From an uncultured Bacteroidales bacterium (lineage in GTDB: Bacteria > Bacteroidota > Bacteroidia > Bacteroidales > Muribaculaceae): a stretch of DNA of 37,121 bases. Within the stretch, counting starts at the first letter, position 1, and each line of letters opens with the position of its first letter. A program made the translations under genes and the position numbers. The notes beneath the pieces are model-generated. The model made no database searches. It was not told the DNA's origin and was given only the letters and a program-made list of their open reading frames with translations. Positions 16,250 to 24,144 of the stretch are shown here, piece by piece. Location: positions 1-37,121 of the forward strand of contig CASBHZ010000026.1 in NCBI GenBank assembly GCA_949123685.1, in the 5' to 3' direction.

Positions 16250-16723
16250 TTATTCGTGGTGGTAGGGCTCGCCACGAAGTATGGTCATCGCGCGGTAGAT
16301 CTGTTCTGTGAAGAAAAGGCGTACCATCTCATGGTTGAAGGTCATTTTTGAGAGTGACAGGAGGGAGTCAGCGCGGTCATAAACGGGTTTTGAGAATCCG
16401 TAAGGACCGCCAACAACAAAAATAACTTTCCTGCGTCCCGATATCATCTGTTTCTCTAAAAAAGCAGAAAACTCAATGGAAGAATACTGTTTGCCACGTT
16501 CGTCAAGAAGTACTACAAAATCTGAGTTTGAGATCACATCAAGTATTTTCTCTCCTTCAGCATCTTTCTGTTTTGCTTGATCCATCTTGGATGCATTTTT
16601 AACATCCGGCAATGACTTGATGGAATATGGTATATAATGCTTCAGCCGACGGATGTATTCTGCTATACCATCTTCTACAAAACGTATGGATGTTTTTCCG
16701 ATTGTCAATAATTCTATTTCCAT
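16250..16723 (-). CDS. rlmH: 23S rRNA pseudouridine-1915 N3-methyltransferase
   Basis: A 157-residue SPOUT methyltransferase of the RlmH (YbeA) family that methylates pseudouridine 1915 of 23S rRNA in assembled 70S ribosomes. Family features are clear: small size; EIELLTIGKT at the start; VVLLDERGKQYSSIEFSAFLE near 69-90; the SAM-binding VIFVVGGPYGFS near 100-111; the knot region LSLSKMTFNHEMVRLFFTEQIYRAMTILRGEPYHHE reaching exactly to the C-terminus. The start overlaps the DoxX-like gene by 10 bp, so it is translated as part of that operon. Confidence 0.97.
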   Translation of the reverse strand: MEIELLTIGKTSIRFVEDGIAEYIRRLKHYIPYSIKSLPDVKNASKMDQAKQKDAEGEKILDVISNSDFVVLLDERGKQYSSIEFSAFLEKQMISGRRKVIFVVGGPYGFSKPVYDRADSLLSLSKMTFNHEMVRLFFTEQIYRAMTILRGEPYHHE

Positions 16724-17997
16724 ATTTTGAAAATTTTCCGAAGAGACGGTATTAAAGATACCATTATCAGGAGAGCCATGACAGACAAGTAGATGTATGA
16801 ATAGTTAAGCAGCATACGGTAATTGTCTGGAGCAAAACTCATAGGGTCTGCAGACGTGCCGTTTGCCATAAAATCGTCTGTATTTATGGCTTTAAGGGTG
16901 CTTTTCCATTCTATAATTCCATCGTGTGTGTAAACAACTGCAGGGTTGCCCCTTGCAAGTTCTTTTATTGCCGTGTCATCGGCAATATATATCGGATAGT
17001 CGGGCATGGAAAGGTCTTTCCAGTTGTCTATCTCTTCCTGTGTGCCGGACACGGCAGCTATCATTTCAATATTGTGTCTTGTTGCCCAGTCATAAAGCGA
17101 ATTTATTTTCCAGGTAGTTGAAATGGAGACCTCTCCCATATCCGGCATAAGAAGCAAAATACGGTCGGTGTCTTGGGTGAGCACATCTTCGGTTATGTCT
17201 TCATTATCATTCCAGATATGGAAGCCGTGTCCATCCTTTGTTGTCTTGTCTTCATTGCCGATTTCTTTACGGTCAACAAATTGCCATCCTTCACTTTCAT
17301 CAGGCAGATTGTCTATCGTAAATTCTTTATTCTCACCGTCTTTACTATAAATAAATAGAAAGTCCGGTTCACTTAAGTCTGCCTGCTCTGTGAGTGGTGT
17401 TCCGGTTTTATATTGACGGAAATCGATAAGTGGCTGATATAGGTATCCAAGCAATTCGATCAGACAGATGAAAATGGCTGTGGCTATAAAGGCAATCCAT
17501 TGGATTGCAGGTGTGATAAGGCATGCACAATAACGATTATATTTTAGAAGCCATAACGTGAATCCGAATAGAACAACATTCTTCCAGAATGTTGCCCAAT
17601 TGGATATTATGAATGCATCTCCAAAGCAACCGCAATCAGCTACCGGGTTGAAAAGCGCAATCCAGAGTGTGAACGGCAGCATGAAACACATCAGTATGAA
17701 ACTCAATATCGAGCTTCCTTTTCTGAAACATCCCGTCGCGAGACACACTCCTATGAAAAATTCAATTCCACATAGGAAAAACACACCCACAGTCACGAGG
17801 TTAGGCCATATTGTCAACCCCAGGGCTGATAGATAGTCTTCAACCTTGAATTGGGTTCCCCAAGGGTCAATGGCTTTGACGAAACCTGAAAAAATGAATA
17901 TAAGTCCTGTCAGCTCCCGTATGATCCATGTCATCCACCTGCTGTAGGTGCTTGCAGGGTCAGGCGAAACGTATTTTGATAAGTGCGAATATTGCAT
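16714..17997 (-). CDS. DoxX/MauE-like membrane protein (BT_3928-type)
   Basis: Up to 427 residues. The N-terminal half holds four to five membrane segments of the DoxX/MauE type, with the conserved FIFSGFVKAIDPWGT near 34-48 and a CGC motif (NPVADCGCFGD, Cys122 and Cys124) at a membrane face, as in MauE-like redox proteins. The C-terminal half is a soluble, probably periplasmic, domain of about 200 residues with a thioredoxin-like look (LLLMPDMGEV..., AVVYTHDGIIEWKST), ending in one more membrane helix near 400-418. A quinone- or disulfide-linked role is a guess. The start at 17997 overlaps DUF1599 by 38 bp; ATG at 17934 (MTWIIRELTG) would remove the overlap and is a real alternative. Confidence 0.75.
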   Translation of the reverse strand: MQYSHLSKYVSPDPASTYSRWMTWIIRELTGLIFIFSGFVKAIDPWGTQFKVEDYLSALGLTIWPNLVTVGVFFLCGIEFFIGVCLATGCFRKGSSILSFILMCFMLPFTLWIALFNPVADCGCFGDAFIISNWATFWKNVVLFGFTLWLLKYNRYCACLITPAIQWIAFIATAIFICLIELLGYLYQPLIDFRQYKTGTPLTEQADLSEPDFLFIYSKDGENKEFTIDNLPDESEGWQFVDRKEIGNEDKTTKDGHGFHIWNDNEDITEDVLTQDTDRILLLMPDMGEVSISTTWKINSLYDWATRHNIEMIAAVSGTQEEIDNWKDLSMPDYPIYIADDTAIKELARGNPAVVYTHDGIIEWKSTLKAINTDDFMANGTSADPMSFAPDNYRMLLNYSYIYLSVMALLIMVSLIPSLRKIFKIWK

Positions 17998-18505
17998 AAT
18001 TGATCATATCCATGTAATTGGCGTCGATTCCTTCGCTGATTATTGTTTTACCCTTGTGATCTTCGATTTCCTTTGTGCGCATCAGCTTCTGAAGTATAAT
18101 GTCGGTAAACGAACTCACACGCATTTCTCGCCAAGCTTCATCATAGTCATGGTTCTTGTTCATCATCAATGCGGTGGCTGCTTCTATCTTTTCTTTATAT
18201 AGTTCCAACGCTTTGTCGTTGGAGATTGTGTCTCCTGCTCCTAAGTCAAGCTGTATGAGGGCTATTGCACAATAGTTGACTATGCCTATAAATTCAGGTT
18301 CAATGCCTTCGTTTACAGCTGCGGCTTCAATCCCTTTCTCTTCAAGCGAACGGATTCTTCGCGCCTTGATAAAAATCTGATCGGTCAGGCTTGACGGACG
18401 CATTATGCGCCAGGAGGTGCCATAGTCTTTGAGTTTCTTTTCAAATATATCACGGCATACTGCTTTTATTGCCGCAAACTCATCCGGTGTGTTATGGGAG
18501 CTCAT
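17960..18505 (-). CDS. DUF1599 protein with two tandem domains
   Basis: A 181-residue cytoplasmic protein of the DUF1599 family (Pfam nucleotide-modification-associated type, function unknown). It consists of two copies of the same ~65-residue domain. KKLKDYGTSWRIMRPSSLTDQIFIKARRIRSLEEKG...IVNYCAIALIQL (about 23-85) aligns with NKNHDYDEAWREMRVSSFTDIILQKLMRTKEIEDHKG...MINYAIFALIKI (about 115-178). The conserved DY, W, RxSS and TD positions occur in both. First gene of the run leading to the DoxX-like gene, rlmH, nadC and yraN. Divergent from aguA. Confidence 0.88.
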   Translation of the reverse strand: MSSHNTPDEFAAIKAVCRDIFEKKLKDYGTSWRIMRPSSLTDQIFIKARRIRSLEEKGIEAAAVNEGIEPEFIGIVNYCAIALIQLDLGAGDTISNDKALELYKEKIEAATALMMNKNHDYDEAWREMRVSSFTDIILQKLMRTKEIEDHKGKTIISEGIDANYMDMINYAIFALIKIRFA

Positions 18506-18539
18506 TCTTTTTTAAGTGCGAAAATAATAAAAAAATCAG

Positions 18540-18574
18540 AAATAGCTTCAAATATTCACGAATAGTTGCTATTT
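18540..18574. promoter_or_regulatory. Candidate operator between DUF1599 and aguA
   Basis: Nested inverted repeats: outer arms AAATAGC (18540-18546) and GCTATTT (18568-18574), inner arms TATTC (18553-18557) and GAATA (18560-18564). The right outer arm overlaps the aguA -7 box. If the aguA mRNA is leaderless, this is DNA-level structure, not an RNA hairpin. Confidence 0.35.
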
Positions 18575-18577
18575 TTG
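18570..18577 (+). promoter_or_regulatory. -7 box of aguA, abutting the start codon
   Basis: TATTTTTG matches TAnnTTTG. Only 4 nt separate it from the ATG at 18582, which predicts a leaderless transcript. No exact -33 TTTG. Confidence 0.5.
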
Positions 18578-18581
18578 AATC

Positions 18582-19631
18582 ATGAAAAATCAAATAAGAT
18601 TAATTGCCGAGTGGGAAAGTTGCAGGTCAATACTCCTTGCCCTTCCCGAGCAGCATACCGACTGGAACTATATTCTTGAAGAAGCTCGCGAACAGTATCG
18701 TCGTATGATCCTGTCTTTCACCACACATGGATGTCATTGCACTGTGCTTACCAGGGACAAGGCGGCAGCATATGATCTGCTCAAAGAATGTGATGGATCA
18801 ATGATCTCACTGGTTGAGATGGAATATAATGATACCTGGACGCGGGATTATGGACCGATATCAGTGGTGCGAGGGGAGCGCTTATGCGCTCTTGATTTCG
18901 GATTTAATGGCTGGGGACTGAAGTTTGCTTCTGACAATGATAATCTCGTGAATCTCCATCTTTGTGAGGGGAGTGTTTTTATGCCTGGAACATACAGGAA
19001 TGAGCGGGACTTTATTCTGGAAGGGGGATCAATAGAAACAGACGGATGTGGCACTATGCTCACTACTTCACGTTGCCTTTGTTCTCCAAACCGCAATGGA
19101 GGGCACTCCAAGCATGAACTTAACGAGATATTGCATGACCGTCTTGGCATAGATCATGTGCTATGGCTTGATCATGGAGCCCTTGCCGGAGATGACACGG
19201 ATTCGCATATCGACACTTTATGCAGGATTGCCCCTGACAATACTATCCTCTTCACCGGATGCAGGGATATGGATGACCCTCATTTTGAAGAGTTGTTGAA
19301 GATGCGTGCTCAACTCACAATGTTCCGCACACCGCAGGGAGAGCCTTACAATCTGGTAGAGTTGCCGCTTCCTTCTCCAGTCTATGATGAAGATGGGGAG
19401 AGGCTTCCGGCTTCTTATGCAAACTATCTTGTCACTCCGGATACGGTATTCATGCCTGTCTATTCACAGCCGGAGAATGATGCACTTGCATGTCATATCA
19501 TAAAGGTTGCATTTCCTGATCACGAAGTAGTGCCGGTGGAATGCACCACACTTGTAAAACAACATGGCTCATTACATTGCGCCACTATGCAGATACCCGA
19601 AAATCTTTTTAACCATACGATATATGAATAG
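18582..19631 (+). CDS. aguA: Agmatine deiminase
   Basis: A 349-residue enzyme of the peptidyl-arginine-deiminase-like (PPAD) family that hydrolyses agmatine to N-carbamoylputrescine and ammonia. Guanidine-binding and catalytic blocks are visible: the N-terminal AEWESCRSILLALP, EYNDTWTRDYGPISV near 86-100, FILEGGSIETDGCGTMLTT near 146-164, ALAGDDTDSHIDTL near 203-216 (catalytic His), and the nucleophile Cys333 in GSLHCATMQIP. The start is secure because the family begins at about this point and no other Met is nearby. It overlaps aguB by 8 bp, giving a coupled two-gene putrescine pathway. Confidence 0.96.
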   Translation: MKNQIRLIAEWESCRSILLALPEQHTDWNYILEEAREQYRRMILSFTTHGCHCTVLTRDKAAAYDLLKECDGSMISLVEMEYNDTWTRDYGPISVVRGERLCALDFGFNGWGLKFASDNDNLVNLHLCEGSVFMPGTYRNERDFILEGGSIETDGCGTMLTTSRCLCSPNRNGGHSKHELNEILHDRLGIDHVLWLDHGALAGDDTDSHIDTLCRIAPDNTILFTGCRDMDDPHFEELLKMRAQLTMFRTPQGEPYNLVELPLPSPVYDEDGERLPASYANYLVTPDTVFMPVYSQPENDALACHIIKVAFPDHEVVPVECTTLVKQHGSLHCATMQIPENLFNHTIYE

Positions 19632-20511
19632 CAAAATATCAGTGGGGATTGTTCAGCATTCCTTTATAGAAGATATAGATTTCAACAGGGCGAGAAACCT
19701 TACCGCTATAGAAAACCTTTCGGCTGACGGTGCCGATGTCATTGTCTTGTCGGAGCTTCATGACTCTTTATATTTCTGTCAGACAGAGAATGTAGATAAC
19801 TTTGATCTAGCGCAGACCCTGCCGGGGGATTTCACGGAGTTTTACGGTTCTGCGGCGGCAGCCAACAACGTGGTGATCGTCACGAGCATGTTTGAGCGAC
19901 GCGCTCCCGGTCTGTATCACAATACGGCGGTGGTGTTTGAATCGGATGGCACGATTGCCGGTATGTATCGCAAGATGCACATTCCTGATGATCCCGGTTT
20001 TTATGAAAAGTTCTATTTCACTCCGGGCGATCTGGGTTTTGAGCCAATAGAAACTTCTGTCGGACGTCTCGGGGTGTTGGTATGCTGGGATCAGTGGTAT
20101 CCGGAAGCTGCGCGCCTTATGGCTATGCGTGGAGCACAGGTGCTTATTTATCCTACTGCAATAGGATGGAATCCGGATGATTCCCAAGATGAGAAAGCAA
20201 GGCAGAGGGAGGCGTGGATTACGGTGCAACGCGGGCATGCCGTGGCTAATGGAGTGCCGGTGATCAGTGTGAACCGTTGTGGATTTGAAGAGGATCCTTC
20301 GGGTCAGACCTCCGGCATTGACTTCTGGGGATCCAGTTTTGTTGCCGGTCCGCAGGGTGAGTTCCTTTATGAAGCACCTGATAATTCTCCTGCAGAAGAA
20401 GTGGTGGAGGTTGATCTATGCCGTTCGGAGGATGTACGCCGTTGGTGGCCTTTCTTCCGTGATCGACGTATAGACAGCTATGAAGGCGTTACAAAGCGAT
20501 TCCTGGTTTAA
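19624..20511 (+). CDS. aguB: N-carbamoylputrescine amidase
   Basis: A 295-residue nitrilase-superfamily hydrolase that converts N-carbamoylputrescine to putrescine, CO2 and ammonia. The catalytic triad is Glu44 (LSELHDSLYF), Lys117 (MYRKMHIPDDPGF) and Cys154 (VLVCWDQWYPEAARL). YPTAIGWNP and ISVNRCGFE are typical of this subfamily. I use ATG at 19624; the frame is open upstream to 19564, but that stretch lies inside aguA. It follows aguA directly, completing the agmatine-to-putrescine branch that feeds polyamine synthesis in Bacteroidota. A strong hairpin follows the gene at 20534. Confidence 0.96.
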   Translation: MNSKISVGIVQHSFIEDIDFNRARNLTAIENLSADGADVIVLSELHDSLYFCQTENVDNFDLAQTLPGDFTEFYGSAAAANNVVIVTSMFERRAPGLYHNTAVVFESDGTIAGMYRKMHIPDDPGFYEKFYFTPGDLGFEPIETSVGRLGVLVCWDQWYPEAARLMAMRGAQVLIYPTAIGWNPDDSQDEKARQREAWITVQRGHAVANGVPVISVNRCGFEEDPSGQTSGIDFWGSSFVAGPQGEFLYEAPDNSPAEEVVEVDLCRSEDVRRWWPFFRDRRIDSYEGVTKRFLV

Positions 20512-20533
20512 TAAGTATAAACAGTATAAACGC

Positions 20534-20564
20534 AGAAATGGCAGGCATTATGCCTGCCATTTCT
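20534..20564 (+). terminator. Hairpin after aguB
   Basis: A perfect 14-bp stem, AGAAATGGCAGGCA and its complement, with a 3-nt loop, 22 nt after the aguB stop. It has no immediate T-run, so it may be a 3'-end stabilising structure. Confidence 0.6.
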
Positions 20565-20645
20565 GAACTTGTCAAAAAATACTTATTCACCTAATAACCT
20601 ATCTTGTTTTACCTATTTTTACCAGTATGCCAATGTTGTGAATGC

Positions 20646-21182
20646 TTACTTGCTGCTTGCAACCTTCGCCTGTTTCATTGCCTTGCCATCCTGATTGCCT
20701 TTGCCGTCATGGTGGCGTTTGCCCTTTTTCATTGCCAATGCTTTCTTGCCGCCGTGGTGTGAAGGATTGTTCACATAAAAGTTCTTAAGATACACGATCA
20801 TCTGGTCGGATGAGAGAATTTCACCAAGATCGTTGATATATTTATTCCTTAATTCTTTCTGGGCATTACGCGGGTTGTAAGTAGTGTCTTTTTTGTCGCG
20901 CGCGTTTTTCGCCTGTGTCCTGATTTCCTGACGCGAAACTTTTACGGCATTATCTAATGCCTCAATACGTCCTTTTTGCTCTGTCGTGAGCTGTATGCCT
21001 TCAAAAAGGTTCGCCTTTGCGCATTTGTTAAGGCAATTCTTCTTTCCATCTTTGCAGCATTTTTTGTTTTTTGCGATGCATTCTGTTGATTTGCATGCAT
21101 TGTCCATTTTATTTTGTGCAGTTACCGGGAAAGATAATGAAGCTACTGCAATAAAAGCCAAACCTAATAATGTTTTTTTCAT
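20646..21182 (-). CDS. Periplasmic Spy/CpxP-like protein with Cys-rich and His/Lys-rich segments
   Basis: A 178-residue exported protein with a signal peptide (MKKTLLGLAFIAVASLSFPVTA, cleavage after TAQ or TA). Six Cys (30, 35, 42, 43, 50, 54) cluster in a Lys-rich stretch just after the signal. Next comes a helical region opening with QLTTEQKGRIEAL (64-76), the LTxxQ motif of Spy/CpxP-type periplasmic chaperones and metal sensors. The last 45 residues are Lys/His/Gly-rich (SHHGGKK, RHHDGKGNQDGK). The combination suggests metal binding or redox-linked envelope stress, but no function is shown. It is a single-gene unit. Confidence 0.72.
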   Translation of the reverse strand: MKKTLLGLAFIAVASLSFPVTAQNKMDNACKSTECIAKNKKCCKDGKKNCLNKCAKANLFEGIQLTTEQKGRIEALDNAVKVSRQEIRTQAKNARDKKDTTYNPRNAQKELRNKYINDLGEILSSDQMIVYLKNFYVNNPSHHGGKKALAMKKGKRHHDGKGNQDGKAMKQAKVASSK

Positions 21183-21308
21183 TTTGTTCTTTTTTATCTG
21201 TTAAAACTTGAAACCGATTAATGGAGTGAATAGTTTCATTTTGTTTTCACTTATGGTCCTATCGGTTATAAAACTTATTTCCAATTGGAATTCATTTTTA
21301 AGACAGAT

Positions 21309-21376
21309 AAAAAAACGTTAGGTTTAACCCACGAACAGACTTTAACGATTATTAATTAAACTGTTAATAAACCTAA
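21309..21376 (-). terminator. Candidate terminator of the LacI-type gene
   Basis: Arms TTAGGTTTA and TAAACCTAA (9 bp) enclose a 41-nt loop with an inner AACAG/CTGTT stem. A run of seven T follows on the minus strand. It begins about 10 nt after the stop. The large loop lowers confidence. Confidence 0.5.
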
Positions 21377-21385
21377 TGAGCGAAA

Positions 21386-22459
21386 TCAATAATCGTCCAT
21401 ATTGAGGCGATGCAGTATGTCCATGTGTAAGTAGTTGTCTCGTTTTTGAGGTTTGACACCCCTTATCACGCATTCGGCAAATGTGGATAAGGCAAGTTGA
21501 GACTGGCTCGAGATATGTCTTGTCACAAGAAATTCAATATGTCCGCTTCTGAGGCTCGCCAAGTTCGGCTCGATGTCGTCAAAACCTACAACGATACGTT
21601 TAGTGTCGGGATTCTCACGGAGATATTCGTCAATAAGGAATATGCGGGAGTTTATCATTATTAAATGTTTGACCTCCGGATGTTCTTGGAAAAAATCTTT
21701 CAGTGTCACATAGATCTGCTGATGGTCAGCCGGATTGATGAATACAGTGTGGATTTTACATTGGGGAAATTTCAGGTTTATATAGTCAAGGAAGCCCTGG
21801 CGGCGTTTGGCATTGGGGTCAGCCTTGTGGTTTGTGTCACGTATGAGCCTCACAAGTAACAATTGGTCAGGATTGAAATGGTTAGTAAGCAGGAAGGCTC
21901 CGAGACGCCCGCTCTTATATGGGTCCATGCCATAATACACGGTATAGTTCAGTCCGTCAAATTTATCATCGACAAATGCAAAGGGTATGCCCACCTCGTC
22001 AAGTTGTGACGCGAAATGTATGGTTTCTTCCCGGAAGACGGTGTTCATTATCACTCCGTGAGGTTTCGAGTCAAGTATTTTATTGCAACATGTCAGGTAT
22101 GATTCAGGACTTGTCTGGTCATAGAAATGGAAATCGACCTCTATATTATAATTGTATAGAGAATTTGCTCCCGCGATGAATCCTTCGTGTATCTTCTCCC
22201 AGTACTCACCGTGCTCAAATTCCGGAATCAAACATGCGAACGTATATGTTTTTTTAGATGCGAGTATTGATGCATTAAGATTTGGACTGTATCCAAGAAT
22301 CTCTATAGCTCGTTTCACTTTCTCTACTGTCTCTTGCGACACGCGCCCGCGATTGTGTATCACGCGGTCTACAGTTCCTCGTGATACATTACATAGGCGA
22401 GCGACATCAAATATTGTTGCCTGGGTTGTCGAGTTATTTATCTTATCTGTCTTGGCCAT
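21386..22459 (-). CDS. LacI-family transcriptional regulator
   Basis: A 357-residue regulator with an N-terminal LacI helix-turn-helix and a periplasmic-binding-protein-like sugar-sensing domain. The DNA-binding region is TIFDVARLCNVSRGTVDRVIHNRGRVSQETVEKVKRAIEILGYSPN (about 15-60), with hinge NLNASILASKK after it. I place the start at ATG 22459 (MAKTDKINNSTTQ); the frame is open to 22513. The effector domain (from about 68) has the usual LIPEFEHGEYWEKIHEGF opening and a VVGFDDIEPNLASLRSG segment near 300. The ligand is unknown. A LacI-style palindrome with a central CG lies about 210 bp upstream, and two minus-strand -7 boxes lie between. Confidence 0.92.
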   Translation of the reverse strand: MAKTDKINNSTTQATIFDVARLCNVSRGTVDRVIHNRGRVSQETVEKVKRAIEILGYSPNLNASILASKKTYTFACLIPEFEHGEYWEKIHEGFIAGANSLYNYNIEVDFHFYDQTSPESYLTCCNKILDSKPHGVIMNTVFREETIHFASQLDEVGIPFAFVDDKFDGLNYTVYYGMDPYKSGRLGAFLLTNHFNPDQLLLVRLIRDTNHKADPNAKRRQGFLDYINLKFPQCKIHTVFINPADHQQIYVTLKDFFQEHPEVKHLIMINSRIFLIDEYLRENPDTKRIVVGFDDIEPNLASLRSGHIEFLVTRHISSQSQLALSTFAECVIRGVKPQKRDNYLHMDILHRLNMDDY

Positions 22460-22473
22460 ATGGCATTCAGTAA

Positions 22474-22481
22474 CAAAATTA
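22474..22481 (-). promoter_or_regulatory. Proximal -7 box of the LacI-type gene
   Basis: TAATTTTG on the minus strand, 14 nt before the ATG at 22459. Confidence 0.4.
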
Positions 22482-22608
22482 ATAACATACGTAAGTAATG
22501 GGAGTTTGCACAATAAAACAGGAGAGGATCATGAGTGTACTAATCTTGCTACTTACTTATTTGGAATGTTTGATATGTTTAAAAAGACAATACTTAAAAA
22601 ATTATATA

Positions 22609-22616
22609 CAAAATTA
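22609..22616 (-). promoter_or_regulatory. Distal -7 box of the LacI-type gene
   Basis: TAATTTTG on the minus strand about 150 nt before the start. It is divergent from the plus-strand box at 22650. Confidence 0.4.
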
Positions 22617-22649
22617 TCATTTTTTTTTGGAAATATAAAAAAGTTCTAA

Positions 22650-22657
22650 TATATTTG
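22650..22657 (+). promoter_or_regulatory. Plus-strand -7 box in the LacI upstream region
   Basis: TATATTTG matches TAnnTTTG. No protein gene follows on the plus strand before the convergent MFS gene. The predicted start (about 22662-22664) is immediately before a LacI-type palindrome. Confidence 0.45.
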
Positions 22658-22667
22658 CAGTGTAAAT

Positions 22668-22679
22668 GTGCACGTGCAC
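22668..22679. promoter_or_regulatory. LacI-type operator candidate
   Basis: GTGCACGTGCAC, a perfect 12-bp palindrome with a central CG as in LacI-family operators. It lies at about +5 of the plus-strand promoter and upstream of the distal minus-strand promoter. A second palindrome with central CG, ATAAACGTTTAT, is centred 81 bp away. Confidence 0.45.
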
Positions 22680-22814
22680 GCAAAAGATTTGATTAAATTC
22701 GCTGAGTAAAGTAGTTGAAAGGTGTAAAATATAAGGCATGACGAGCCTATAAACGTTTATCTAATTTTACTTTTAATCCATAATGAGCAGTTTGTGGTTA
22801 ACGGATGCGTTAAC

Positions 22815-22850
22815 AAAAGGAGTTCCGAGTTTATAGCCCGGAACTCCTTT
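22815..22850 (-). terminator. Terminator of the Bcr/CflA-type MFS gene
   Basis: A 12-bp stem (AAAGGAGTTCCG and its complement) with an 11-nt loop. On the minus strand it is followed by TTTTGTT. It lies 40 nt after the MFS stop. It could also end the plus-strand RNA, with a weaker tract. Confidence 0.75.
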
Positions 22851-22890
22851 GACAAACAAAGCCAGTCTTGATTGCTTACTTGCCGTTTGT

Positions 22891-24144
22891 TTATTTCTTT
22901 TGCATTTCGGGATCTTGGGGGATCGCATTTGTCATATAGGCAAATATCAGTGTTAAAGTTGATAATGCTAATAATACGATTGCCGTGGAATGCATGATGT
23001 TGCCTATCCCTACAAGGGGCGCAGCGATAGCCCCGAATACATATCCGGCGAGGCCAAGCAGGGCGGAGGCTCCTCCTGCGTTAGCTCTTCCTTCGTTCAT
23101 TGCCAATGTGTTTCCCACTGTGAATATCATCCCAAGGGAAAACACCATGGGCAGTAAAAGAAGTTCGTATGCCCAAAAATCATTTATAAAAAATAATATG
23201 ACGGCTTGGACTGAAGTGGCAATCATGAGTAGCCATGCGCCTATGAATGCAGCTTTCTTTAAGATATCGAACTTTAAGGCAACCATTGCTCCGCATGCAA
23301 TGAATATTGCGTTGAAACCCATAAAAAGTCCGAAATGAAGTTCTGACCATCCGAAATGATCCTGCATTATAAATGGAGCAGAAGAACAATAAGCGAACAG
23401 AAGTCCGAGGGCGCATCCTTTTAAGAGGGCATGAACAACAAATCGTTTGTTTTTCAAGAGGGTTGGATATTCTCTAAATGCTTCGATTATGTTGCCGCTG
23501 AATCTCTTTTCAGGACTTAAAGATTCTTTTAGCGGAATCCCGATGCAGATCAACAGCGCTGCAAATCCGGCAAGAACATAGAATATACCTTTCCAGCCGT
23601 CAACGGAAGCCAATAGTCCGCCGAGAACCGGTGCCGAAGCAGGTGCGAATCCATTTATGGCTCCGATCAGTGCCATCATTTTGGCTAACGGTCTGCCGCT
23701 AAATATGTCAGCAGGGATGGTGCGAGCAAGGAAGTAGCCACCGGATGCTCCTATTCCCTGTATTAGCCTGCATCCAAGGAAAAAGTGGATTGAGGGAGAG
23801 AAGACGCTGATGATAGCTCCCACGATAAATATCAGCAGTGTGACTATTAAGACGGGTTTTCTGCCTAATTTATCGCTGATGGGTCCAAGAAAGAGTTGAC
23901 CGATTCCAAGTCCTATCATGCCCATGGTCAAACCAAGTTGCACGACGGAGACGGAGCAGTCGAAATATCGTGTCATTTCCGGAAGCGTCGGAAGATACAT
24001 GTCGTTGACGAATGATCCGAATGCACTCAATCCCACAAGGTAGGCTACCAGAAAAATATAATAGTTCTTGCCATTGGGATATGTATTCGTTTGGGTAACT
24101 TCGTGTGATTGGGAAGGGGTTTGTGTGGTCATATTGTTTTTCAT
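22891..24144 (-). CDS. MFS drug-efflux permease, Bcr/CflA type
   Basis: A 417-residue MFS permease of the 12-helix drug:H+ antiporter branch. The Bcr/CflA hallmarks are visible: the early VNDMYLPTLPEMTRYF segment (about 45-60, with the acidic residue and Pro pair of helix 1), GQLFLGPISDKLGRKPVLI (motif A, about 83-101), and RLIQGIGASGGYFLARTIPADIF (motif C-like, about 125-150). Substrate is unknown. ATG at 24144 is my choice; upstream 24174 and downstream 24132 are possible. Transcribed towards the structured region next to the LacI gene, with its own terminator. Confidence 0.88.
   Translation of the reverse strand: MKNNMTTQTPSQSHEVTQTNTYPNGKNYYIFLVAYLVGLSAFGSFVNDMYLPTLPEMTRYFDCSVSVVQLGLTMGMIGLGIGQLFLGPISDKLGRKPVLIVTLLIFIVGAIISVFSPSIHFFLGCRLIQGIGASGGYFLARTIPADIFSGRPLAKMMALIGAINGFAPASAPVLGGLLASVDGWKGIFYVLAGFAALLICIGIPLKESLSPEKRFSGNIIEAFREYPTLLKNKRFVVHALLKGCALGLLFAYCSSAPFIMQDHFGWSELHFGLFMGFNAIFIACGAMVALKFDILKKAAFIGAWLLMIATSVQAVILFFINDFWAYELLLLPMVFSLGMIFTVGNTLAMNEGRANAGGASALLGLAGYVFGAIAAPLVGIGNIMHSTAIVLLALSTLTLIFAYMTNAIPQDPEMQKK

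Larger units (their letters stand above)
22664..22850 (+). ncRNA. Candidate structured small RNA upstream of the LacI gene
   Basis: About 190 nt without a credible gene, bounded by a plus-strand -7 box and a strong hairpin (22816-22850). It contains a series of inverted repeats: GTGCAC repeated (22668-22679), GGC/GCC around 22733-22747, ATAAACGTTTAT (22749-22760), and GTTAACG-GATG-CGTTAAC (22797-22814). The longest plus-strand reading frame here is 17 codons. Together with the stretch to 22459 it makes the only gene-free region over 300 bp. The RNA is predicted, not shown. Confidence 0.3.

Noticed and set aside
18582..20511. Link between the urea transporter and the agmatine genes
   Set aside because: The enzymes are agmatine deiminase and carbamoylputrescine amidase, which release ammonia and CO2, not urea; agmatinase would be needed for urea.
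21183..21385. Second inverted repeat AACCGAT/ATCGGTT upstream of the Spy-like gene
   Set aside because: Arms of only 7 bp, about 40 nt apart, without other support; could be chance.
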